Shown piece after piece: positions 47,463-58,770 of a stretch of DNA of 64,000 nucleotides. The notes under the pieces were generated by a model, which searched no databases, was not told the origin of the DNA, and was given only the letters and a program-made list of their open reading frames with translations. The position numbers and the translations under genes were made by a program. This DNA is from Akkermansiaceae bacterium (GTDB lineage Bacteria > Verrucomicrobiota > Verrucomicrobiia > Verrucomicrobiales > Akkermansiaceae). The DNA is taken from positions 1-64,000 of the forward strand of contig CAJIZY010000004.1 in assembly GCA_905181965.1 (NCBI GenBank), in the 5' to 3' direction. How positions within the stretch are numbered: position 1 is the stretch's first letter; every line of letters starts with the position of its first letter.

Positions 47463-47779
47463 CCTTTCTTAATTTGAAAAGACCACTCATACCGGAAAAA
47501 ATCGTAGGTCAGTTTTTCTACGACTCTTTTACTTCTCAGTAATCCGCATTTATCACACATGGTTTTTCGATCCACCCGGATTATCCCTTATCGCGTCAAT
47601 CGATTCACTAAGGTCTTTTAAAGGGCGTTCCGCGTATAAATCCTCATTAGGTTTTCGCCTTAGTTTATGGGCCCTTCTCCTTATCTAATCAGAGAAAAGT
47701 GCCTCTAACTATTTTGCACCGGCTAGACTCTCTAAAATCAACTCGACCTCCGATGGCATTTCCCCCATGAATCGAGCTG
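47463..47779. other. Intergenic region between gltB and the sulfatase
   Basis: This 317-bp stretch has no gene, tRNA or clear hairpin. It presumably contains the end of the gltB transcript and the promoter of the sulfatase. I saw no operator-like palindrome. Confidence 0.5.
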
Positions 47780-50700
47780 ATGGGTATAAAACATATACTG
47801 CTCACCTTGCTGCTCGTCTTACCGCTCTTTGCGCAAAAGCCAAACGTCATTGTAATCATCTCCGATGATGCCGGATACGCCGACTGGGGATTTATGGACG
47901 ATTACATCCAGACCCTCAACCCCGGGCAACCTAAGTCGACTGTCCCAACTCCCAATCTGGACGCATTACGTCAGCGCGGAACTCTCCTCACCAATGCCTA
48001 CACCGCGGCAGTCTGTTCTCCATCCCGAGCAGCCATTGTCACAGGGTCTTACCAGCAACGGATTGGCTACGAATACAACATCAATAATCTCATGGGAGCC
48101 AATGACATCGATGGACTCTCGCCCGACACCATCACGATCTTCGATCGCATGAAATCTGAAGGATACACAACCGGAGCGGTCGGTAAGTGGCATCTCGGCG
48201 CACGCGCCAATAACAGCGGCGCCGGAAACCGACCCGAAAATCAAGGTGTCGATGAGTTTTTTGGGATCTGGAAAGGATCCCGTAATTATACCATTGGAGC
48301 TGTAAGCGGATCAGGAACCCTGCGCAAAACTTTTGCCTCCCCCTTCAACGACACTGTCCTCGAAACAACCCCACCTTGGAACACCACCAACAACTACGTC
48401 ACCAATGCCTTCGGAATTGGCGCCGTAAATTTCATCAAGCGCCACTATGCCGATCCTGACCCATTTTTCCTCTATGTTTCCTTCACTGCTCCCCACGGCC
48501 CGATTGGCCCCTCGCCCGACATCAATGACCAGCGATTAAACTCCCTTACTGGCAAACGAAAAAACTACGCTTCAATGGTCCTCACGATGGATCGGGAAAT
48601 CGGTAACATTCTGAACACACTAGATGACCCTGCAGATGATGGATCAGTTTCGCTCACAGATAACACCTTGGTTATTTTCATAAACGATAATGGTGGCGCT
48701 AACAACACCGGGGCAGAAAATACCCCGCTTCGGAATTTTAAAGGTTCCATTTTTGAGGGGGGAACTCGCGTGCCTATGATCATTGCCGGGGCCGGCCTCC
48801 CCCCTAACTCTACTTACCATTCCCCCATTCACTCAATCGACATTCTTCCGACTTGCCTCGATGCCGCAGGAGGAACTCCTCCAACCGAAATAGATGGAAT
48901 CAGCCTTCTGCCTTATCTCAATTCAACTATTCCTGGCATTCCCCATGAAGTAATCACGATTCGTAATGACACCAAAGTGAGCGTCCGTAAGGGCGACTGG
49001 AAGCTCGCTAAAAACGCAAGAAAATCCCCCTTCCTCCTTTTCAATCTTTCAGTGGATCCCGAAGAATCAACTGACCTTTCAGAAGCAAACCCGGAAATTG
49101 TAGCAGATCTTCTAAATTCCTTCACTGCCTTCGAAACAACGATTGACAAGCCACGTCATGCCGGACTTACAAAGGCACCTTCTTCCATCAACCTAAACAA
49201 CGCTTTTGTTCTTGATCCCCAACCACCACCACTAGGAACTTTCAGTTCAAACCTTACGCTTGCTGATGGAAATTTACGCAACGGAAATTTTGATGCGGGC
49301 GGCGAGGGCGGCGTACAAACCTACGGTGAAACTCCTTCTTGGGAAAATATTGGGACCGGCACATTGTCTGAAAACTTCACTAATACCAGCCTCTCCGCCA
49401 ATGGATCTCGTAATGCCATAATTGCCGAATCCAACACCCGTGCCGCAGGCCTCGACACCGGCCACACCCTATGAAGAAAAATTTTTAGAGTTACTTTCAA
49501 TAACGAGACGCCTCTAATTGGAATGATTCCTCCGATCTCGTCGCTGTCACTCTCTTCACAACATCTGATGACCGCATCAGCGGCCCCCGTACTAATCTTC
49601 AACGACTCGTATCCCGAACATCCACGGACAACTCGGCCTACCAAACTGAGAATTTCCTTTTTAATCCCATCATTGCCAGTGAAGAAGGGAAACGTCTCTT
49701 CGTAGAAGTGAATGCGGCCCAAACTGGTAACGGATTCGCGCGACTCGATGACTTTAAACTCCAACGCGGAACTCTCGGGCAAGGCGGCCAGCCTACCCCT
49801 TCGACATTCCTGAATTGGTCGCAAGATTCCGTATGGATCGATCCTCAAACAAACTCACCAGACGCCCTCTTAAGAACTGATTCCTTTCCTGGCTGTATTC
49901 TAAATTTCCCAGTCACTCAGAATTTTTCTTACGAGACGAACAACGACCTCACCCGTATCAGCGACCTAACTTTTATGCTCAACTCTCTGCGCCTCACTGG
50001 CTCGTTTGACGGAGCATCTCCACAATCCGCCACTTTAAGCGGGTCCGAACTACTATTTACTAACGACCTCAATGGTGCTCCTGCAAACCTAGCCCTCGAG
50101 GCCATGGGGCCATCCTACTCCTTTCTCTTGAAACAAAACCTCATCCTCTATCACGACCTCGAAATCACGGGAAATGGCAATGCCACCTTTGTTCTCGAAG
50201 GCCAAATTTCGGAGAATCAAAATTCAACCAACGTTACGAAATCAGGCACCTCTACCCTGATCATCAAATCGTCGCCCAAATACGCCGGCACTACGTCCAT
50301 TACAGAGGGAGAAATTATCCTCGCAGAAAACGTCACACTTTCCTCCGATGTGATTATTTCTGGGAAAGCCATCCTCTCTGGAAGCGGAACTCTAACAAGT
50401 TCTCTCAGTGGAGCTGGAACCATCTCGCCCGGCCAGGGAATTGGCACTCTAACTATTCAAAATGCCTCACCCAAAAAACTTCATTTTGAAATCGACGGTG
50501 TTCAAGCAGACCACCTTGTCTCCACCGGAATTCTCGATCTATCAAACACCACCCTGAGCTGGTCCGCTCAAAATCTCACCGAAGTCATCTACCCGATCAT
50601 CACCTACAACTCACTCATCGATGGCTTTCGAAATACTAATATTCCTCCCCCAGGTTACCTCTTTGACTACAACTACCAAGGCAACAAAATTGCCCTGATT

Positions 50701-51105
50701 CGCGCCGAAGATGCCTATCAGGTTTGGTCTGAGAAAACCCACGCCTTATCTGGCGGGAATGCCCTTTTTGAGGCCGACCCCGACCTCGATGGCATCCCCA
50801 ACGGACTTGAGTTTTTCTCAGGAAGCAACCCCGCTAAATTCACGAAAACCCATCCACTCAAAGCCTCCCGAATATCGAGCTCCACCTCCGTCAGCTATCC
50901 GATTTCAAGCCTCGGGCAAGCCACGCCCTTCCGACTTCAATCTTCAGCTGATCTTATTAACTGGGACGACTCATTCCCCGGAGGTCAATTACCTACCCTT
51001 AGAGAAGAAGAACATTACTATGGTCCAGGCGTTGGCAAATTCTCCCAAAAGATCATTATTCCATCTGACCAGACTCGTTTCTTCCGCTTCATTCATCAAC
51101 CTTAA
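47780..51105 (+). CDS. Secreted multidomain sulfatase with PATR and TSP3-like C-terminal region (frameshifts at 49470-49530)
   Basis: The first frame carries a signal peptide (1-18), a sulfatase domain with metal Asps in IISDDAGYADWG and the formylglycine signature VCSPSRAAIVTG (Cys79), GKWHLGA and NDNGGANNTG, ending at residue about 450. A second module follows (about 500-620; NLTLADGNLRNGNFD). It is broken by two or three indels at 49470-49530 and continues as VAVTLFTTSDDRISGPRTNL, then GFARLDDFKLQRGT. The rest has a beta-rich PATR-like repeat (SGTSTLIIKSS, GTTSITEGEIILAE) and DPDLDGIPNGLEFFSGS. About 1100 residues after repair. The enzyme needs FGE for activity, and it would desulfate a polysaccharide outside the cell. 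Confidence 0.78.
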
Positions 51106-51109
51106 GCCC

Positions 51110-54100
51110 GTGCTCCGTTTTTTTCTCGCTGCCCTAGCAACCCCTTCCTTTGCCCTTCCTCTATTCTTACCCAATCCCGGAGGTGAAATAAACAGCGGTA
51201 TTGATCGAATGCTTATTGCTGAGCCTTCGGTCATCGGTTGGGAAGGCACTGGTCAGGTCATTAATGACCGCACTGATTTTGGTAATGGAGGCTGGCGATT
51301 TTCATTTGAAGACTCCGGCGAGATTCGCCAAATCACTCCCCACCCAATCGAAACGGGAGCCTCCTATTCGCTGCGATTTGATGCCGCCATCTTCAGTGGT
51401 GCTACCCCAGGCGGAGAGTTCGTCCCTAATCTCACCCTCGTAGGCCCCGGTATTCGGAATGGTGATTTTAATGATGACACTTCACCCACCGATGGCCGCA
51501 ACTACGAGCAAACCCCTTTTTGGTATAATGTAGGAAATGTGCAACAGACCAGCCAAGCTACTCGTTTCAACCCTGCCAATACCTCTCTCGATGGTACTCG
51601 TAACGCCGTTCTTTCTGCCGGCAGCGAACGGCGTTTTGCGATCGATACCGGCCACGTCCTCACTACCGGTGAAATCTTTCAAGTGACCTATCAATGGCGG
51701 GATGCTTTCAATTGGAACGCCGCTTCTAACCGCGTCCGTATCACTCTCTTCACAACCGATGACGATACCATTAGCGGTAATGAAACCGCTATTCAAAGGA
51801 TCGATTCCAACCTCTCCACAACTCCAACAACCTACGAAACTCAAACCTCAATCTTTGCTCCAATACCCGCTTCATCTTCGAACAGAAAACTCTTCGCATC
51901 TTTTCAAGCGATCAATGGTGGTGGTGGATTTGCCAGACTTGAAAACTTTACTCTCCAACGCGGTCAATCGACTGACACCCCCGTAGAACGAAGCTTCACC
52001 GCCGAACTCTTTGTGAAAGAAAATGACGCCATCCAAACCGTCATCTCACGTACCTACGATTTCAAATCGCCCTCCCTAGGTTCCTGGTCTCACTACCACC
52101 TCGCCGTCCCTCCCGGCGCCCTTGACGCCCACGCCGGAAAACCTCTTGGCATCCGCTTTCGCGGCACTCCCACTCCGCAGCTTAACTTCCAATCCATCGA
52201 CAACGTCCGATTGGACTCTTGGAGGACCAACACCCCTTCCGGTAATTTCCTTATCAATTGGAACACTACTCCAAACCAAGTCTGGCCCGGTCCCGGATTT
52301 TGGGGGAACCGCCTTCACGATTGGCAAGTTCGAGACGGACGGATCAATTGCATCCTTGGCGACCGTGACCGAAGAACGTTGCATAAAACCAACACCACCC
52401 TTCGAGGTGACGGGCAAGACTTCACCTTATCGGTCCGGACCGGAATCCATGCTGGGCAGAGCTCAAAAGGAGCACGGTCCGGCTTTCTTCTTGGTGCCGG
52501 CCCCTCGCTGGATTGGCGAGGAGCCCTTCTCGTTCACGACGGCTTGGGCAGAGACTTCGGAATCTTCCTTGGCATCCGAGGTGATGGTTCCGCTGTCATC
52601 GAAGATATGATATCAGGCGGGGCCAACCTCCTCGCTGCGGGTGCACCTCAGGTCACGCTTTCGAATAACACACGACTGGATCTTACCGCCATTTATCTTC
52701 CTGAGACCGGTACCTATCAACTTACTGTCGACGCCTTTGACCTCAATAACACCTTTCGAAGCCGCGCTACCGCCGAAGTCCCTTCCGATCAAATTCTTGG
52801 TTCCCTCGCTCTTCTTTCTCATAAAGGGGTAAACGATGCCCGATTTTGGTTCGACGATTTTGCAGGTTCCGGCACAGCTCTCAATCCTGAACCCAACCGG
52901 CATCTCGCGATTCTTGGCACGATGTATACGCTCAACCGGGGCACTCTAAAACTCACCGCCCAACTCCCACCGCTTGACCTTACCGATTCCCCGAATCTTA
53001 TCCTCGAAACACGTCAAGAAGGTAACTGGGAAACCATCGGCTCAGCACCAGTTGACACCACAGATAATCTCTCATCCTACAACGCCACCTTTCGCATTCT
53101 CGATTGGGATGACACCCGTGATACCGAGTTCCGCACTACCGTGACTATCGATAACTCTCCCTACAGCTGGACAGGAATCATTCGTAAAAACCCAGTCGAC
53201 AAACAGAGTATTTCCGTAGCCGCGACCACCTGCCAACGCATCACCGACGGAAAAATCCAAAATAACGGCTTCGACTGGTCCCCCGTCCGCCTTTGGCAGC
53301 CCCATACTCTCGCCTTCAATCACATTGCCAAACACAACCCAGATGTCTTCCTCGCCCTCGGCGATCAGATCTACGAAGGACAACCAACACCCGAAGACAG
53401 TGGGACAAATTTCAACCGCCACCACGACTACCTTTACAAATGGTATCTCTGGGTTCTGCAAGCTAGGGAAATCACCAAAGATCGTCCCACTGTTTGCATT
53501 CCTGACGATCACGATGTCTACCAAGGCAACCTTTGGGGCGAAGGCGGAATCTTCACCAATAACCAAAATACCGGCGGCTACGATGAGCCCGCCTCTTGGG
53601 TTAAAATGGTCGAGCGCACCCAGACCCTCCACCTTCCCGACTCGGATCCTTACAACCTAAACCAACCAGCGCCTCCAGTCGCTCAAGGAATCCCCACCTA
53701 CTTTACTGGCATGACTTACGGTGGTGTCGGTTTTGCGATCCTCGAAGATCGAAAATTCAAAACAGGCAGTTCTAATCCACCAAGTGATCTCAACCAACAA
53801 TTCCTCCTTGGTAATCGCCAGAAGAACTTTCTTCGGACTTGGGCTGAGGACTGGGATGATCAGGAACTCAAATGCGTAGTCTCACAATCCCCTTTTGGAA
53901 ATATTCATACACATGCTGGCAGTGGATATGGATTTAACCTCAACGATCGCGACACCCATGGATGGCCAACTCACCGCCGTCACGAAGCTTGGGAACTTCT
54001 CCGTCTTTCCAGAATGTTCCAAATTTCTGGTGACCAACATCTTGCGACCGTCGTGCAGCACGGGATCAACAAAGCCGCCGATGCTGGCTTTTCTTATACC

Positions 54101-55197
54101 GCACCAGCTATCGCAAACTTCTTCCCGCGCGCCTGGGATCCCATCAACAACTCCGCTGGACGAGCAACTACCATCAGTCCTTACAAGGGCGACTTCTTCT
54201 TTAATGGTGTAGGCACCGTATCAATCATTTTCCAAATCTAAGGTCGCAATTCCCTCATCACCTCCGTGTCCTCGCCGCCGGGAATACTCACCAATATTAC
54301 AATCAAACCCGCAATATCTCACCGGCAAACCTCCACGACCGAGGAGCCGGATACGGAATCATTCATATGAATAAAGCGAACCGTCGGATCACCTTTGAAA
54401 CCTGGCCACTCCACGCTGATCCTGAGTTCCCATCAACAGGTTCACAATTCAAAGACTGGCCACTAACGATCTCGCAAACCGACAACGATGGCAGAACCCC
54501 AACCGGGTATCTCCCAGTGATTTCAACCGACTACAATCCTCCCCCGGTCCTGAAAGTCTATAATGAAACAACCGACGAATTGATTTATGCTATCCGGACT
54601 CGAGACAACCTCGTCCGGCCACCAATCTACGATAGCGCCAATACCTACCGAATCGAACTTAGCGACGGCCGAATCCTCACAAAGCAAATCCCAGTCACCC
54701 TTCCTGACGCCTCAATCAATTCCTTCGACGCTCTTATCCCCCGTATTACACTTGGACAAAGCTCTCTCCTCCGCTGGGACATTAATAGCAGTGAAACTAT
54801 CACTCTCAATAACGATAACGTCAGACCATTTACAATCGATGGAATTGGCTTCATGGAAGTCTCGCCAACCGAGACGACCACTTACACCCTCGCCGTGAAT
54901 GGAGCTATTTCGAAAACGATCGAAATTCAAGTCCTTCAAGCACCCCCGATAATTGACCCCACGGCTGCCACCAATAACAACCAAACAGCCTTCAGCTCCC
55001 CCTATCCAGCAGGTGCCCGCGCCGAGCAATTCATAATCGTCAAATCAACTGACCTCATCAATTGGAGTCCTTTACCCACCGCATCTTTTTCAAGACAACC
55101 GAACGGGACCAAGATCACGGCAAAGCTTGCCTCATTCTTCACCCCTGATCCTTTTGTATTCTATCGGGCCGAGTGGAGAATCGGGACATCTCGTTAA
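51110..55197 (+). CDS. Large secreted PhoD-like metallophosphatase (frameshift near 54235)
   Basis: The GTG at 51110, 4 bp after the sulfatase stop, starts a signal peptide (VLRFFLAALATPSFALPLF). The order is: an N-terminal beta domain, the module shared with the sulfatase (about residues 108-285; NLTLVGPGIRNGDFND to GFARLENFTLQRGQ), a LamG-like region (about 350-600), and a PhoD-type phosphatase domain with LALGDQIYEG (about 750), PDDHDVYQGN (about 798) and SGDQHLATVVQHG (about 973). The frame ends at 54241; the next frame continues (LRVLAAGNTHQYYNQTR to HMNKANRRITFETWPLH) to 55197. About 1360 residues after repair. It would hydrolyse phosphodiesters or phosphomonoesters outside the cell. 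Confidence 0.75.
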
Positions 55198-55212
55198 CTT
55201 TTAGGCCAGCGC

Positions 55213-56133
55213 TTAAAAGTGCTTTCTCAGAAGTTCGAGGCTCTTCGGCACTGCTGTTATGGGATCCTCCATACCTTCAAATTCAAGCGACACATAACCT
55301 TTATAGTTCGCCTTCTTCATAATCTTACCAACCCGCTCGTAATCGATATCGAGCGTATACCACCTTCCTTTTCCATAGTAAGTTTTTGCCTGAAGCAATA
55401 CGGTGTGCGGCGCCAATTTTTCAAGCCTTGCGTAAGGATCTTCTAGGAAATTTCCTGTATCCAAAGTCACCTGTAACCAAGGCGATTTCACCGCATTAAC
55501 AACTTTCATGACACCCTCTGGGGTTAACCCAAGACCCCAGTGGTTTTCCAAACCCAGAACCACTCCGCATTTCTCGGCGTAAGGCACCAACTGCTTCATC
55601 GACTCAATCACCCACTCAAATCCTTGTTCCTCGGTATAACCTTCTAAAACCGGCTCAATCCCACGATTTGCCATAAGCGCGTCAAAATCTTTGCTCGTCC
55701 CCCAGCGACCCGTGTTAATTCTCAAGGTTGGAATTCCTAATGCATAAGCCTGTTCAATATAACTGATGGTTTGTTCAACATTTCTTCGCCGCACGATTTC
55801 ATTGGGATCGACAAAATCTTGGTGGGTGGAAAACCCCATCAAATCCACTCCCGCCATGAAGGCCTGACGCTTGATTTTCTGGAGCATTGAAGGTGAAAAG
55901 TCCTTCATTTGGATTTGCAGGATTTCAACCCCGTCAAAACCCATTTTCGCAGCCAAATCGATACACTTTCCAATATCTCGAAATTCATCCCGTCTGAATC
56001 CCCAGAAACTGTAGGTTGAAACTCCGATGGGATTATTAGGTCCTTTCACCTGTCCCAATCCGGCCAGACAGGCAGCAGAAGACAGGGCTAGAGAAGACAG
56101 CATTTCCCGACGTGAGTGATCTTTCATAGGCAC
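55213..56133 (-). CDS. Secreted sugar isomerase/epimerase-like TIM-barrel protein (Tat-type signal)
   Basis: A 306-residue protein whose start SRREMLSSLALSSAACLAG resembles a twin-arginine signal. The barrel has GFDGVEILQIQ, ALGIPTLRINTGRWG, GVVLGLENHWGL (metal Glu), PWLQVTLDTGNF (metal Asp), and GYVSLEFEGMED (terminal Glu). These give a complete xylose-isomerase-like metal site. Homologues act as 3-keto-sugar or sugar isomerases/epimerases. It is convergent with the phosphatase gene and divergent from the FucP-like gene, in a polysaccharide-type locus. Confidence 0.85.
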   Translation of the reverse strand: MPMKDHSRREMLSSLALSSAACLAGLGQVKGPNNPIGVSTYSFWGFRRDEFRDIGKCIDLAAKMGFDGVEILQIQMKDFSPSMLQKIKRQAFMAGVDLMGFSTHQDFVDPNEIVRRRNVEQTISYIEQAYALGIPTLRINTGRWGTSKDFDALMANRGIEPVLEGYTEEQGFEWVIESMKQLVPYAEKCGVVLGLENHWGLGLTPEGVMKVVNAVKSPWLQVTLDTGNFLEDPYARLEKLAPHTVLLQAKTYYGKGRWYTLDIDYERVGKIMKKANYKGYVSLEFEGMEDPITAVPKSLELLRKHF

Positions 56134-56219
56134 AGCCTAGCGAATTTCACCCAATTGCGAGACTTTGATCTCCACAAAGATGAATTTGTCTGACATTCAT
56201 CTTCCCTCAACTTTTTATT

Positions 56220-57697
56220 GTGGCTTCTATCACTCCTCCCCCAGCAATCGTCCCGAGACAGTTTTTAGCGGCTTTCATCTTAACAACTTGCTGCTTTTCG
56301 CTTTGGGGATTTGCCAATGATTTCGGCAGCTAGGTAAAGTGGCAAGTGCGCTTATGCGGCGGCGCTGCAAATTCGGAGGATCTGTCAGTCACTAGCGGAT
56401 ACCTCAGAGTAATTCCGCCTGTCCGCCGCCTTCTTTATTCGGCTCTAAGCCAATCACGCGCCAACCCTTTTCGGCTAGCACACGACCTTGGGCGGTGCGC
56501 TGGAGGTAGCCTTGCCATCTCTTTCCCAATTTTCGTCTTGGGCTCTTATATTATTCCATGCGGGCTCGCTTTTTTGGAAACGGCCTGCAATCCATACATT
56601 CTTGCCATGGGCCCACGTGAGACCGCAACGCAACGCCTCAACCTTGCCCAGGCCTTTAATCCCATCGGCTCTCTAACCGGCATGGCTATCGCCACCTTCA
56701 TTCTTGCTCCCCAGCTTGAAATCAACAAATTCACAGAAGATCTCGGCAAAAACGATCCGTCTGCCACAAAATTCATCTTCACTCCAGATTCCGCTTTACC
56801 CGAAGGCGCGAGAATTGAGGGAGAAAATGTGATTCTTAGCAAAGACGTAATCGTTCCTCTTTATGACGAGATTCCCATTTTCTCCGAAGAACTTCCTGGA
56901 GTTCTCTCGGGCGCCACTTCAGACGCCCTTAAAGGAATCAACGCAACCCAGCCCGAAGAATTCAAAAAGCTCCAAGCGGCTGACCTCGCAAATGTCCGCA
57001 CTCCATATCTCGTCATCGCAATTATCGTTTTTCTCTTTTTTCTTCTCTTTGCTTTTTTAGCTTTTCCTTTAAAAACACAGAAAAAGAAGCTCCCTTCCTT
57101 GAGATCACCCTTCGTATCTTTCGTAGAGGTCATTTTACCGGCGGCGTGGTCGCGCAAGCATTTTACGTCGGAGCCCAGATCATGTGCTGGACCTACATCA
57201 TTCACTACGGCATGGAAGAAGTGGGGTTGGGTCTAGCAGAGGCTCAGAACTGGAACATCGCTTCCATGATCCTCTTTTTGAGTAGCCGGTTTGTCTGCAC
57301 TTGGCTCCTTCGTATCATCACTCCAGGCAAGCTCTTGATGGTTTTTGCTCTCGGTGGACTTGGCTTTGTATGTGGGGCAATTCTCATTCCAGGCTACCCC
57401 GGCCTGATTTGCCTAGTTTGCGTCTCGGGATGCATGTCGCTCATGTTTCCCACTATTTATGGGATTGCATTGGATGGCATGGAAGAGGAAGAAGCGAAAC
57501 TTGGCTCAGCTTTCCTAATCATGGCCATTGTAGGCGGTGCAGTTGGAGCCAAAATTCAAGGTAATCTGATCACATCGCACGGAGTACCGGCTTCCTTCAA
57601 TCTAGTCGCCATCTGCTTTATTGTCATCGCAAGCTATGGCTATCTTTCATTTCACCAGTTCCATCCGGATCGCTATTCCGACCACGAAAAAAAATAG
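56220..57697 (+). pseudogene. FucP-like MFS sugar:H+ symporter, interrupted
   Basis: From a GTG at 56220 the sequence is typical of the FucP family start (FILTTCCFSLWGFANDF), then meets a TAG at 56331. Up to about 56511 the DNA is unlike FucP (a RuvB-like tail on the other strand, listed separately). FucP sequence resumes with FVLGSYIIPCGLAFLETACN and the hallmark RETATQRLNLAQAFNPIGSL. A further one-base shift near 57070-57140 leads to GGVVAQAFYVGAQIMCW and the remaining helices to 57697. Loss of helices 2-3 in this sequence would abolish transport if genuine. The family moves fucose, glucose or galactose with protons. Confidence 0.75.
56404..56511 (-). pseudogene. RuvB C-terminal fragment embedded in the FucP-like gene
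   Basis: On the minus strand the frame from 56511 reads GYLQRTAQGRVLAEKGWRVI and ends EGGGQAELL-stop (TGA at 56404-56406). The GYLQRTxxGRV block is the conserved winged-helix tail of the Holliday-junction helicase RuvB, which is normally preceded by EPYL. Nothing of RuvB upstream of it is present. Its 36 codons therefore look like a displaced gene end, consistent with a rearrangement or chimeric assembly. The call rests on one motif plus a plausible C-terminus. Confidence 0.5.
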
Positions 57698-57789
57698 GGG
57701 AACGCAATCCGTAAAATTAACAAACTATCATGTGAATTTGGTGGCATGGACTTTAAACCCCCCGAGAAATCGCAGTAAGAATCCCTGCG

Positions 57790-57960
57790 ATCGTGAAAAC
57801 TGCTTGATCCCCACGCCCGAGGCCAGCGCGTCGACCGGCTCGTGGAACGCACAACTGTCCGAGCCGCCGCTGTCGATTGAGCCCTGCTCGTCGAACTCCT
57901 CGTCGTCGCGGCGGTCGGCGTCGAGCTGCGAGACTTGCCTCGACGCACATGAGAGCGGCC
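57790..57960. other. GC-rich segment of foreign composition in front of the prepilin-like gene
   Basis: By my count 81 of the 120 bases from 57841 to 57960 are G or C, well above the flanks. On the minus strand one frame (from about 57950 to 57800) reads as a plausible acidic protein fragment, QVSQLDADRRDDEEFDEQGS, and nearly every codon ends in G or C. That suggests coding DNA from a high-GC genome. It occupies the place where the N-terminus of the prepilin-like gene should be. Confidence 0.45.
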
Positions 57961-57992
57961 GCAGCTCAGGACCCAGAACAATTCACCACATC

Positions 57993-58616
57993 ATGAAGGA
58001 AATCTACGGTGCCCTTACTTTCCTTCAGTCCGAGGGGGTAAATACCGGCTATCACGCTCCTGATACTTTCCCTCCCTACAAAGGGAGCCTTCAGGACTCG
58101 CAACAATCTTCTTTCGTGTGGTGGGACCTCGTAGCTGAACAAGTTGACGTCGCGGAGCGAACTGGTTCTAGCTATCGATGGGGGTTACCATTTTCAGAAA
58201 CGATTCTACAAAACCCACTTTCCAAGAAGAAGCTTGGTCAGGGCAAAACAGAATACGATTCACTCTATAACGAACCGGATTTAAGTCTTGGAGGCTATGC
58301 TTACAATGCCGAGCTTGGTGGTGACGTCAGTAATGATGCCATGGAAGAAAATGTCTACAAGGTCCGCTTAAGCGCGGTCAAAGATGGCCCCAGCACGATC
58401 TATTTTGGCGAAACCGATGATAACATAGAATCACACGGCTGGGTATTCAGTAATGTTAACAACGCACCCCAGGGAAACCACAAAGATAAGGTGCACTGCT
58501 GCATGCTAGACGGACACGTTGAAATGATTCTAAACAAACATCTTAAGGAGCCCGCGACCTTTGAATTCTATACCAAATTCAAAGATAAGAATTACTCGGC
58601 CAAGCCCTCTAATTAA
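57993..58616 (+). pseudogene. Prepilin-like / type II secretion G-type protein, N-terminus missing
   Basis: From the ATG at 57993 the product is 207 residues: MKEIYGALTFLQSEGVNTGY, FVWWDLVAEQVDVAERTG, GGYAYNAELGGDVSNDAM, TIYFGETDDNIESHGW, then the terminal block KVHCCMLDGHVEMI, the H-x9-DG form of pseudopilins abundant in Verrucomicrobiota and Planctomycetes. These proteins normally start with a prepilin signal and an ELL-type hydrophobic helix. Upstream the frame is open to 57621 but reads through the GC-rich foreign segment, so the true N-terminus is lost or displaced. Confidence 0.65.
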
Positions 58617-58640
58617 TTCTTCGAATTTATCCTGATCTCT

Positions 58641-58667
58641 AAAAAGGCGGCTTTAAGCCGCCTTTTT
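58641..58667 (+). terminator. Perfect Rho-independent terminator after the prepilin-like gene
   Basis: A perfect palindromic hairpin aaaaaggcggctt/aagccgccttttt (58641-58667) with minimal loop, A residues on one side and T residues on the other. It can serve both strands and lies 24 bp after the stop codon. Confidence 0.92.
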
Positions 58668-58770
58668 AATGACTTATCAGCTCCGAAAAAGAATCCACGG
58701 AACTGCACCTAAACTTCGTGTTGTGAATTATCTAGAAGGGTCTTATTAAGGATAGAATCCCCTCGTGCCG

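Noticed and set aside
57753..57950. Arg-rich 65-codon minus-strand frame (MCVEASLAARRR...)
   Set aside because: It is an out-of-frame shadow of the GC-rich segment; another minus-strand frame has the high-GC3 coding bias.
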